From an uncultured Clostridia bacterium (lineage in GTDB: Bacteria > Bacillota > Clostridia > Saccharofermentanales > Saccharofermentanaceae): a stretch of 64,000 nt of DNA. The first letter of the stretch is position 1; each line of letters opens with the position of its first letter. The stretch covers positions 159,102 to 223,101 of the forward strand of contig CAMHSJ010000001.1 of NCBI GenBank assembly GCA_946187935.1. Direction: 5' to 3'. Both the position numbers and the translations under genes were made by a program. A model generated the notes under the pieces. That model searched no databases. It was not told the origin of the DNA and saw nothing but the letters and a program-made list of their open reading frames with translations. Positions 50,948-58,814 of the stretch are shown here, piece by piece.

Positions 50948-51976
50948 ATGAAGAGAACAAAACTGCTTGCATCGGTTATTGTCTTATCGATGCTCTTGTC
51001 GTTAAGCGGCTGCAGCGGCAAGAAGAAGGAAGTTATTACGGCAGCAGATGAATTTGCGAAAGCGGTCATTGATTTTGACACTAAAGATATCGCCGGATTA
51101 ATGGCAGATGAAGAGTCAGCGGCTTCTGAACTTGCTTCATACAAATATTCGTATGAGAGAAGTGAAGACAGCAAGGCGATCTTTGATGCGATATTTGATT
51201 CCATGACATATGAAGTCGACAGGAAAAGCATTAAGATCTCCAAGGAGGATGAGGCAAGCGTAGATATCAGGTTTACCTTTGTTGATTTTGAGGAAGTCTA
51301 TGAAAATGTTTATGATGACGGCGGAAATGTCGAAGACTATATCGATGCGCTTGAAGACGATGGCGGAGCGAACACCAAAGAACTGACATTGTCAGTTAAG
51401 TTCGTCCTTAAAAGAGACGATTGGCTCGTGAAGGATAAGAACAACAAGACTCTCTATAAGATGTTCGGTTTCATATATGACGTTAATGATTATACCTGGT
51501 GCAATTACACGAATGTAAGCGAATCACGTTTTATCAGTGTTCTTGAGGATGAGTTGAGTATGGAAGAGAACTGTGACATTTTAGTGTTTGATGAGCCCGG
51601 GGATATTGATTATTATGAATATGATACGTTCGTCAGCGGTATATACGGACCCTGTTTCTTTGCTTATGTTGAATTTACCGACGAGGAAGAAGCTTCAGAC
51701 TTTTTCGAGGACAGGATCTATGATGTCTTTGATGACATGATCGACGATAACGATTTCGACGGCGATCACAACATGAATTTTAACTACAGGGAATATGCCG
51801 GTTATGTGACTGTAGACGGGTACAGTTATTCTGACGAATTCATGTACGGCGATCTCTACGGCGGGGTCTATTGTAAAGATAACATAGTGGTCATGGTAAT
51901 GGCCAACAGTGATGAAGCCTCATACAGGGAAGATGTCGATAATGTATTGCGGGAGATAGGATATCCTTTGCCGTAA
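50948..51976 (+). CDS. two-domain lipoprotein (NTF2-like half plus shared lipoprotein domain)
   Basis: The 342-residue protein has lipobox LSLSGC near 18-23. Residues about 30-170 (ITAADEFAKAVIDFDTKDIAGLM ... FVLKRDDWLVKDKNNKTLYKMFGF) look NTF2-like, as in several clostridial lipoproteins. Residues about 195-342 hold the domain shared with the proteins at 30798, 31470 and 62133: RFISVLEDELSMEENCDI, TDEEEASDFFEDRI, GYVTVDGYS, VYCKDNIVVMVMA, DNVLREIGYPLP. It is a close paralogue of 62133. AGGAGGGG precedes the ATG. Confidence 0.8.
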   Translation: MKRTKLLASVIVLSMLLSLSGCSGKKKEVITAADEFAKAVIDFDTKDIAGLMADEESAASELASYKYSYERSEDSKAIFDAIFDSMTYEVDRKSIKISKEDEASVDIRFTFVDFEEVYENVYDDGGNVEDYIDALEDDGGANTKELTLSVKFVLKRDDWLVKDKNNKTLYKMFGFIYDVNDYTWCNYTNVSESRFISVLEDELSMEENCDILVFDEPGDIDYYEYDTFVSGIYGPCFFAYVEFTDEEEASDFFEDRIYDVFDDMIDDNDFDGDHNMNFNYREYAGYVTVDGYSYSDEFMYGDLYGGVYCKDNIVVMVMANSDEASYREDVDNVLREIGYPLP

Positions 51977-51982
51977 GAACTT

Positions 51983-52465
51983 TTATTCAGTATATCCGCC
52001 GACGGAGATGACCTCTTTATCGTCCGTTATAAGTGACATGACATTTATCCCGACCAGATCAGGATCCTGATGAACGGCATAGCTCATGTAGACGATCTCA
52101 TCGTAGGTGACGCCTTCGTCTGTCGTTACATCCCTGAACGTTACCTGAAGCATTGCGCGTGTCGTCTTCCAGTCATCGACCCACTCTTCCACGATAGACA
52201 CGTCTATGCGGCCGTAAGATTCGATATCCCCGTCGATCTCATCAAAGAAGTCATCAAGCTGCCTGTCAAGATCAGCTGCTCTTGAGGCATTATCTGCGAA
52301 AAGCTCTTCTATACTTTCTATGTCTTCATCCTGAAGATAACCGAAGAGCACTTTTGCTTTCTTATGCTCCCTGCGCCTCATACCTGCGCCGGAACCGATA
52401 TAACAACCGCACGTCCCAAATACGAAAAGGACACATATCAAAAGCGAAAAGACTCTTTTATACAC
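51983..52465 (-). CDS. DUF5104-like lipoprotein
   Basis: The 160-residue protein starts with GTG behind GAGGT and has a lipobox FGTCGC ending at Cys 21. The mature part KKAKVLFGYLQDEDIESIEELFADNASRAADLDRQLDDFFDEIDGDIESYG followed by an NTF2-like beta sheet fits DUF5104. Exported and membrane-anchored; function unknown. A relative is at 56563. It ends 6 bases from the convergent lipoprotein gene. Confidence 0.75.
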   Translation of the reverse strand: MYKRVFSLLICVLFVFGTCGCYIGSGAGMRRREHKKAKVLFGYLQDEDIESIEELFADNASRAADLDRQLDDFFDEIDGDIESYGRIDVSIVEEWVDDWKTTRAMLQVTFRDVTTDEGVTYDEIVYMSYAVHQDPDLVGINVMSLITDDKEVISVGGYTE

Positions 52466-52475
52466 AGCAAATACC

Positions 52476-53390
52476 TCACGCGAGTTCAGGGCTGATTATG
52501 CCCATCCCATCACAGAATCTGTTCATTATATCGAGGCCTTTCTTGTCTGAACTCAGTTCCTTTAAAGTGATGAAGACAGCTCTGTTGCCACTGGTATAGA
52601 AAGCGACATAAGCGCCTGAACCTTTGGGATATCCGCCGCTCTCAGCAAAAGAATCCGTTATGAGATATTTGGCAAGAAAAGCTCTTGAATCAGCGTTCTC
52701 ATAAAGACTTACGGAAGACTGATACATATCGTTGCTGGGAAAAGCGGTGTCAAGATTCTCCATCATCTCGGACACAGCCCTTTTGTACCAGGTTGTTAAT
52801 GTTTCATCATCGCCGGCCTCATAGCAGACCACTATGACCTGATAACCGTCAGCTGCAGGATCAGCAGCTGTGAAAAGACACATTGAGGTAAGACCGCCTG
52901 TAATGTCCGCATCACCTGAAGAAGGGTCGCCGAAGTCTTCTATCAGCTCAGTAACGTTGTCGTGACCGGAAGCCACTATGGCGATCCCGTCATGGAATGT
53001 GTCCATTGCATCTTCTTGCCTGAGCTTGATCCTGTCAGTCAGATCGATGAAGTCGTCAACATTGTAATAGACAGCTGCTCCAAGAGCATCAGATGTTTCG
53101 GCAAAAACATCTTCGCTCAGAAGGAAAGGATACACACTGCCATCCAGATCACTTGCTTCATAATCGAATTGGATCTCGCTTGCCTCAGTCTCCTCAGATT
53201 CCGTTGTCTCTTCTGAAGACTCAGCGGTGGTCTCGGATTCTGACGGTTCAGCAGAAGCAGTCTCAGATGCAACGGATTCGGAGACCAGACTCTCTTCTGA
53301 GCTCTCTTCGGTTTCCTTTTTGCATGATGCTGCCGTGAGCATCATAGCGGCAGCAAGAATAAGTGCAGCACTCTTAGTTAGTTTCTTCAT
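52476..53390 (-). CDS. lipoprotein with Ser/Glu linker, unknown function
   Basis: The ATG at 53390 (MKKLTKSAAL) follows GGGGGA and is preferred over the listed upstream start; the product is 304 residues. The lipobox is LTAASC. A linker of about 50 residues is made almost wholly of Ser, Glu, Thr and Ala (ETEESSEESLVSESVASET). The C-terminal region (about 75-304) is alpha/beta, ending with a strand AVFITLKEL and a helix GLDIMNRFCDGMG. I do not recognise a family. Confidence 0.75.
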   Translation of the reverse strand: MKKLTKSAALILAAAMMLTAASCKKETEESSEESLVSESVASETASAEPSESETTAESSEETTESEETEASEIQFDYEASDLDGSVYPFLLSEDVFAETSDALGAAVYYNVDDFIDLTDRIKLRQEDAMDTFHDGIAIVASGHDNVTELIEDFGDPSSGDADITGGLTSMCLFTAADPAADGYQVIVVCYEAGDDETLTTWYKRAVSEMMENLDTAFPSNDMYQSSVSLYENADSRAFLAKYLITDSFAESGGYPKGSGAYVAFYTSGNRAVFITLKELSSDKKGLDIMNRFCDGMGIISPELA

Positions 53391-53502
53391 ATCTGATCCC
53401 CCATTCAAATTGATCTGATATCAATTATACCATCAGGGGTTTCCCTTATCTTCCCAAATAGGTTACAGTAAGCTTAAGATCCGGGGCAGGAGATACATAG
53501 AC

Positions 53503-54135
53503 ATGGATGAATATAAGATAACCAGAGTCAAAGGCGGGACAGATAACTGCTATATCGTATCCGCAGGCAAGGATGCTGTTTTGTTTGATACCTCGAGCAA
53601 GGCCTCGTTAGATATGGTATTAGATGCACTTGACGGTTACGACCTAAAGCTCATAGTACTGTCTCATACGCATTTCGATCATGCGGAAAATGCAAAGGTA
53701 ATCTCAGATAAGTTCGGCGTTCCTGTAGCATATCACAGAGCAGATGATGAGCTCTTTGACGACTACGATGCTCAGCCCTTAAGATCGTTTGGCCTGGTCG
53801 GTTTTGTCGTGCTCAAGCTGTCCATAAAACAGCTTAGGGAAACGAAGGCAGCAAGGCCTGCCGATCCGATATTCATAAAAGAAGGCGATACCCTGCAAGA
53901 TTACGGATTTCCTGATATCAAGGTCATTGAACTGCCCGGTCACACCAGGGGGTCCATAGGTCTTCTTATATCAGGAACTTTTCTTCTGTTAGGAGACGCA
54001 ATGGATAACTGGATCAGACCATCCATAGGACACCTGTACTGGGACATGGATGTTCTGAAGAAGACATACGACCGCATCAGATCTCTTGGCGTTAAGACCA
54101 TCTATTACGGGCACGGGAAAGAGACTGAGCTGTAA
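53503..54135 (+). CDS. metallo-beta-lactamase-fold hydrolase
   Basis: This 210-residue protein has the full metal set of the fold: LSHTHFDHAENA near residue 53 (HxHxDH), LPGHTRGSIG near 147, LLGDAMDN near 164 and YYGHGKE at the end. The short form with these motifs fits glyoxalase-II-like or general thioester/phosphodiester hydrolases. Cytoplasmic; substrate unknown. AGGAG lies about 10 bases before the ATG. Confidence 0.9.
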   Translation: MDEYKITRVKGGTDNCYIVSAGKDAVLFDTSSKASLDMVLDALDGYDLKLIVLSHTHFDHAENAKVISDKFGVPVAYHRADDELFDDYDAQPLRSFGLVGFVVLKLSIKQLRETKAARPADPIFIKEGDTLQDYGFPDIKVIELPGHTRGSIGLLISGTFLLLGDAMDNWIRPSIGHLYWDMDVLKKTYDRIRSLGVKTIYYGHGKETEL

Positions 54136-54148
54136 CTGTCAGCTTCCG

Positions 54149-55327
54149 TTAGATCTCTGCGTCAGATGCTATCTGATAGATGTTAGCGACATCTTGGGGT
54201 TTAAGGTGAACAAATCCGCCGGTCTCACTTCCTATGCCCATCTTCTCTACCATCTCCGGGATATCTTTAACGTCTGCGCCGAGCTCTTTGAAGTTGATCG
54301 GCATTCCAATGGATCTGAGGAACATCCTGAATCGTTTTATGCCTTCAAGAGCTGTAAGCTCAGGATTAAAGAAATCCATCTTAACACCCCATACGCGGAC
54401 TGCCGCCTGGGCAAATCTCATGACATCGTGCTTATAGACATACTCCATCCAAGCGGGCATGATAACAGCAAGCCCGGCCCCGTGTGCGCAGTCGTATTTG
54501 GCTGACAGCTCGTGCTCTATTCCGTGGCTGTTCCAGTCCTGCTCTCTGCCGACGCCGACGAGGTTCGTATGAGCTACTGTGCCTGCCCACATGATGTTGG
54601 CTCTGGCCTCATAGTTGTAAGGATCGGCAATGACCCTGGGAGTCTCTTTGATCATCGTCATGAGCACTGCTTCGCAAAGCCTGTCAGTGATCTCAACTTC
54701 CTTAGTATTCGTAAAATACCTCTCGAAAACATGAGCCATAATATCTGTCGCGCCGCAAGCCGTCTGGTAGGGGGGAAGGGTATAGAGCAGTTCAGGATTC
54801 ATTATGGAGAACTTTGGCCTTAACGCATCGCTTCCGGCGCCTCTTTTGAGCATGCCGTCTTCTTTGGTGATGACCGAGTCGCCTGATCCTTCGGAACCTG
54901 CCGCTGCGATAGTCAGGACCGTGCCTACGGGGAGCGCCTTTTCGATATGCGTCTTATAGCTGTAAAAATCCCAGAAATCGCCATCGTAGAGGCTGCCTGC
55001 CGCTATGGCTTTGGCGCTGTCTATCGTTGAGCCTCCGCCTGCAGCAAGGATGAAATCAATGCCTTCTCTTCTGACGGTTTCTATGCCTTCATAGACTTTG
55101 GAATCCCTTGGATTCGGTTTGACCCCGCCAAGTTCGATATAAGGGATATTCTCTTTTCCGAGTGATGCCTTGATGCGGTCAAGAAGGCCTGATCTGACGA
55201 TCGAACCTCCGCCGTAATGGATGAGGACTTTCGAGCCGCCGTACTTTTTAACGTATACGCCTGCGTCATTCTCGCGGTCCTTGCCGAAGACGAATTCAGT
55301 GGGGCTAAAGAAATTGAAATTATCCAT
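54149..55327 (-). CDS. iron-containing alcohol dehydrogenase (butanol dehydrogenase-like)
   Basis: The 392-residue protein begins FNFFSPTEFVFGKDRENDAG, has the NAD(P)-binding HYGGGSIVRSG and AAGGGSTIDSAKAIA, and the metal ligands in CGATDIMAHVFERYF and HGIEHELSAKYDCAHGAGLAV. Overall it looks like the YqhD/BdhA type that reduces aldehydes to alcohols, usually with NADPH. It could dispose of fermentation electrons alongside the hydrogenase at the start of the window. GGGAG precedes the ATG. Confidence 0.92.
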   Translation of the reverse strand: MDNFNFFSPTEFVFGKDRENDAGVYVKKYGGSKVLIHYGGGSIVRSGLLDRIKASLGKENIPYIELGGVKPNPRDSKVYEGIETVRREGIDFILAAGGGSTIDSAKAIAAGSLYDGDFWDFYSYKTHIEKALPVGTVLTIAAAGSEGSGDSVITKEDGMLKRGAGSDALRPKFSIMNPELLYTLPPYQTACGATDIMAHVFERYFTNTKEVEITDRLCEAVLMTMIKETPRVIADPYNYEARANIMWAGTVAHTNLVGVGREQDWNSHGIEHELSAKYDCAHGAGLAVIMPAWMEYVYKHDVMRFAQAAVRVWGVKMDFFNPELTALEGIKRFRMFLRSIGMPINFKELGADVKDIPEMVEKMGIGSETGGFVHLKPQDVANIYQIASDAEI

Positions 55328-55444
55328 AAAGAGTCTCCCTTCAAGCAGATATGACTATAGGATACCCCCGGGAGGCAGTCCGGATATACAAGATAGAGAT
55401 GCATTTATAAAAGATTTCAGATATTTTCCGAGGGCATATGAAGG

Positions 55445-55450
55445 TATAAT
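55445..55450 (+). promoter_or_regulatory. TATAAT box 7 bases before start codon (leaderless candidate)
   Basis: GGTATAATCGTATATATG: transcription should start at or next to the ATG at 55458. No ribosome site in range. Confidence 0.5.
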
Positions 55451-55457
55451 CGTATAT

Positions 55458-56558
55458 ATGGATACTTTACGTTTTGCTTTGTGGATCTTTCTGTCAGCCC
55501 TGTTTTTCGGGGTGCTTCAGATCTTGCAGATCCCTGTCAGAAAAAAATGCGGATATCAGGTCCGTTTTGTACTGTTTGCCGTAAAATTCCTGCTGTCCGT
55601 TCTGATCGCTTATATCATTGTCGCGACAGACGAACTTATAGCATGGAGATCCGGCTTTCTGTTTGCGGCAATCTACGTTGCGCTGTTCGGCGATGCGTTA
55701 TCAGATATCGTCACCCTTCCGTATGTCATCTATAAGAAACACAAAGACTGCACTAAGATCCAGATCATCTCAGGCGCATGCCTGACAGCAGCTTATCTTA
55801 TATATGGCACCTTAAACATGCAGATAGTGACGCCTAAGCATTTTGAGATGCATTCGCCCAAGCTCGAAAGCGGTTATACGATAGTCTTTCTTTCTGACCT
55901 TCATGTCGGATCATCTCAGAGTTTTGATACTGCACTAAACACTTTGCAGATGATCAGGGATGAGAAGCCGGATCTGATCCTTCTGGGAGGAGATATTACT
56001 GATGAATACACGACGCTGGAAGAAATGAAAAAGACTTACGAGATGATCGGACAGCTTGGTGCTCCTGTTTATTTCATCTACGGAAATCATGACAGACAAA
56101 CACATTCTGATCTGACGGGGGGAAGGACTTATTCTGACGAAGACCTGTTAAACGCTCTCGAGTCGAACGGGATCGTCATACTTGAAGACAGCTGGACAGC
56201 TTTTGCAGATGATCTTGTCATTCTCGGCAGGGGAGATGCTGGCTGCGAAAACGGACGTATCCCGACCGGTCAGATCCCGGAAAGACCATCAGATTCATTC
56301 GTCATATCAGTTGACCATACTCCGTATGAGACAGAAGACATCATCGAGGCAGGCGCCGATCTTCAGCTCTCGGGACACACCCACGCAGGGCAGCTGTTCC
56401 CTCTGAGGTTCCTTTATGAACTGACAGATCATGATGCATGTGGAGTCTATCACTATGGAAACACCGAGTTGTATGTGAGCTCGGGTGCATCAGGATGGAG
56501 CTTTCCTTTCAGAACTGAGGCTGCCTGCCATTACGATGTAATATCACTCTCAAGATAA
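55458..56558 (+). CDS. membrane-bound metallophosphoesterase
   Basis: The track opens at 55221, overlapping the divergent dehydrogenase; the ATG at 55458 gives a 366-residue protein beginning at the first membrane helix. Four helices (within about 1-125) are followed by a calcineurin-like domain: FLSDLHVGSS near 142, LLGGDITDE near 175, YGNHDRQ near 210, SVDHTPYE near 285 and LSGHTHAGQ near 310. Such YkuE/YaeI-like proteins act on membrane or envelope substrates. Transcription appears leaderless. Confidence 0.87.
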   Translation: MDTLRFALWIFLSALFFGVLQILQIPVRKKCGYQVRFVLFAVKFLLSVLIAYIIVATDELIAWRSGFLFAAIYVALFGDALSDIVTLPYVIYKKHKDCTKIQIISGACLTAAYLIYGTLNMQIVTPKHFEMHSPKLESGYTIVFLSDLHVGSSQSFDTALNTLQMIRDEKPDLILLGGDITDEYTTLEEMKKTYEMIGQLGAPVYFIYGNHDRQTHSDLTGGRTYSDEDLLNALESNGIVILEDSWTAFADDLVILGRGDAGCENGRIPTGQIPERPSDSFVISVDHTPYETEDIIEAGADLQLSGHTHAGQLFPLRFLYELTDHDACGVYHYGNTELYVSSGASGWSFPFRTEAACHYDVISLSR

Positions 56559-56562
56559 TTCA

Positions 56563-57135
56563 TCATTCATATACATATACACCGGGTCTGTCGTCTTCTC
56601 TGTGTATGGTATGGTCATTATCTTCATAAGCTTTCATACTGATCAGCTGTATTGAATGAATACCCTGTCTTTCAGGGTTTTCTGAATCCCCCTCTATCCA
56701 GATCACTTCAAGAAGGTACACATCGCCATTATCGCATTTGATCCAAACAACCGGTTGATATAGATAAAAGTATTCTGAAGAACCCCTGTTATGACTTCCA
56801 AACTCAGAACAACCGCGGTTATACAGTTCATCGATATCCTCAGGAAAGCTTTCCAGATAAAGAGTGATCTCATCTTCCAGGTTTTCATCCTCTTCTAAAG
56901 CGTGATCCGAGAAGAGTTCCAAGATCCTATCACTATCTTGTTCATAAGAAGCAGCAAGGATCTCATCTAACAGTTCGTTCTTGCCGAAATCCTTGGCATT
57001 GTGATCGTAGTGTCTGGTCTTTATCTGTTCGCCGATCGAAAGATTTGGATCGTGCCTGCCGTTAAGACATCCTGAACACAGGACAAGGGTGATCATCAAT
57101 GCTAAAACTGTTGCTTTTCTCTTTAAATGGATCAT
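56563..57135 (-). CDS. DUF5104-like lipoprotein
   Basis: The 190-residue protein has lipobox LVLCSGC at 17-23, then NELLDEILAASYEQDSDRILELFSDHALEEDENLEDEITLYLESFPEDIDELYNRG, the pattern of DUF5104, and an NTF2-like sheet (VVWIKCDNGDVYLLEVIWIEGD). Related to the protein at 51983. The ATG has no ribosome site, and TGTTATAAT lies 6 bases upstream, so it is a leaderless candidate. It ends 4 bases from the convergent phosphoesterase gene. Confidence 0.75.
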   Translation of the reverse strand: MIHLKRKATVLALMITLVLCSGCLNGRHDPNLSIGEQIKTRHYDHNAKDFGKNELLDEILAASYEQDSDRILELFSDHALEEDENLEDEITLYLESFPEDIDELYNRGCSEFGSHNRGSSEYFYLYQPVVWIKCDNGDVYLLEVIWIEGDSENPERQGIHSIQLISMKAYEDNDHTIHREDDRPGVYVYE

Positions 57136-57141
57136 AGGACT

Positions 57142-57147
57142 ATTATA
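57142..57147 (-). promoter_or_regulatory. extended -10 box 6 bases before start codon (leaderless candidate)
   Basis: On the minus strand TGTTATAATAGTCCTATG: extended -10, with the predicted transcription start on the A of ATG. Confidence 0.55.
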
Positions 57148-57208
57148 ACAATCACATCAGTCTGTTTCAGGCAGATCAGGGACAGGGAAATGGCAAGAGG
57201 ATCAAAGA

Positions 57209-58045
57209 TCATTGCCCCTCAGACGCATCATGCACACTGGTTTTTTCTGTGTTTTTCAATCTGTCATATAACACACAGATCAGAATGGCCATAAGAGGCA
57301 GTATCAAAAGATCGATAACTGTTCTTATACTATCGACAGACTTGCAAAAGAACGAATCACGCGCATAGCCGAATAAACCTTTTACTATCCTGAAAGTACT
57401 GTCACTCAGTGTATGAAGCAGGATCACAAGGAGAAGGTTGTCAGACAGCATATAGACCGCAGCGATAAACATTCCCCACATCATTGTTGAAGGGCACTGC
57501 AAAAGAGGGTTTTCACCGAAAAGTATATTCGGGAAATGCCCTAATCCGAAAAATGCTCCAGTGATAAATACAGTAAACAAACGCTGTTTAACGGTACCGG
57601 TATTCAGCTTGATAAGCCCATTCATCATAAGGGCACGCTGAGCAGTTTCCTCATAAAATCCGACTGCAAACTGCTGAAAGATGACCAGACAAACCAATCC
57701 CAATACTTCTGAAGCGAAAGCAAAAGCAGTAAACAGTTTTAAAAACGGCAACAGAATGCTGATGATAAAAGGTATCAACACGAGCCATGTCTTTGCCGGT
57801 ATCCTGTTGGTAAATAACTGTTTGACCGTATACTTGCTCTCGCCACGCACGGAATGTTTGTGCAATAACACCAAGGACACAGTTCCCAGTGCAATTCTCA
57901 GAATGATATCGGCTGTGAGCAGCATGCTGTACTCAGGGAAAACATCCAGCCAGACCATTGGTATCTCAAATGCATAGAATACCGCCATTATCACAGCAGT
58001 CTGCACGACAGGTCTTGTTATCGCTTTTTTCTTGTCCATTTCCAT
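57209..58045 (-). CDS. CPBP-family intramembrane metalloprotease
   Basis: This 278-residue protein has about eight helices and the CPBP motifs: EETAQRAL (EExxxR) near 148, GAFFGLGHFPN near 180 and LLVILLHTLSDS near 225. The family includes prenyl-protein proteases and self-immunity proteins for bacteriocins; no bacteriocin gene is seen nearby. The paired Glu and two His are present, so it is probably active. It follows the lipoprotein gene by 14 bases on the same strand. Confidence 0.87.
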   Translation of the reverse strand: MEMDKKKAITRPVVQTAVIMAVFYAFEIPMVWLDVFPEYSMLLTADIILRIALGTVSLVLLHKHSVRGESKYTVKQLFTNRIPAKTWLVLIPFIISILLPFLKLFTAFAFASEVLGLVCLVIFQQFAVGFYEETAQRALMMNGLIKLNTGTVKQRLFTVFITGAFFGLGHFPNILFGENPLLQCPSTMMWGMFIAAVYMLSDNLLLVILLHTLSDSTFRIVKGLFGYARDSFFCKSVDSIRTVIDLLILPLMAILICVLYDRLKNTEKTSVHDASEGQ

Positions 58046-58059
58046 CTTCCAGGTGATCC

Positions 58060-58668
58060 TCAGTCCTTAAGACGCTCGAAAAATCTATTGAACTTATTCT
58101 CTTTGGCAAATCTTTCGTAATCAATGAACAGGCCGTCTTTTGAATACGCAGTGACATGCCCGTCATATACGAAGATCAGATACAGGTTCCCCTCATATGT
58201 ATATTGGAACAGATTTGAAGCACTGCTCATCTCTTCGCTGTCAGCAGAAGGGAGGTCCGGATCTTCAGCTATATCTTCAAATTCAACAGGTTCAAATGCC
58301 TTGAGATCCGTGATCTCAGTGGAGATTATCGTAACGATGGGAACATATCCGAAGGAGCTGGCGATCACTCTGAGATCTGCTGTGACCTTTGCGAACTGAC
58401 CGTCTTCCAGAACAGGTAAGAGTGACGGATCTTCTGCAGTAAGCAGATCGGCAGAAAAATCGGTATCTGAAAGCTTATAGTAATCTCCGTTTACCCGAAT
58501 GCAATAGAAGGACTGACCTTCTATCAGGTTTTCATAAGGATCACCGAGCATGACAGACATCTGCACAGAACTGGTGTCAGTACTGTTTTTTGCAAAAGCG
58601 TTTGAACACCCTGATATGGAAAGCGTAATAATGAGCAGTATAGAGATCAATGCACGAGTCTTAGACAT
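58060..58668 (-). CDS. lipoprotein of unknown function
   Basis: The 202-residue protein has lipobox LSISGC at 16-21, a Thr/Ser-rich linker and a beta-rich domain (SFYCIRVNGDYYKLSDTDFS, KVTADLRVIASSFGYVPIVTIIST). The C-terminus NLYLIFVYDGHVTAYSKDGLFIDYERFAKENK repeats a strand-turn-strand plan. No family recognised. It is the first gene before the CPBP protease, which might process or protect membrane proteins; no functional link can be shown. Confidence 0.7.
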   Translation of the reverse strand: MSKTRALISILLIITLSISGCSNAFAKNSTDTSSVQMSVMLGDPYENLIEGQSFYCIRVNGDYYKLSDTDFSADLLTAEDPSLLPVLEDGQFAKVTADLRVIASSFGYVPIVTIISTEITDLKAFEPVEFEDIAEDPDLPSADSEEMSSASNLFQYTYEGNLYLIFVYDGHVTAYSKDGLFIDYERFAKENKFNRFFERLKD

Positions 58669-58814
58669 AATCGATCACATCCCCAGCCGTCGGCCTGTCT
58701 TGTTAAACCTGTTTTTTGTTTCCGGATAGAATGATTATATCATCCTTATCCACAGACTCCACATTGAACGCTGCATCGTTTTCGGTGTATCATTCAGGAC
58801 AAGGACTCTTGCAT

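Noticed and set aside
55221-55457. 79-residue N-terminal extension of the phosphoesterase
   Set aside because: It overlaps the start of the divergent dehydrogenase gene and its promoter, and has no ribosome site.
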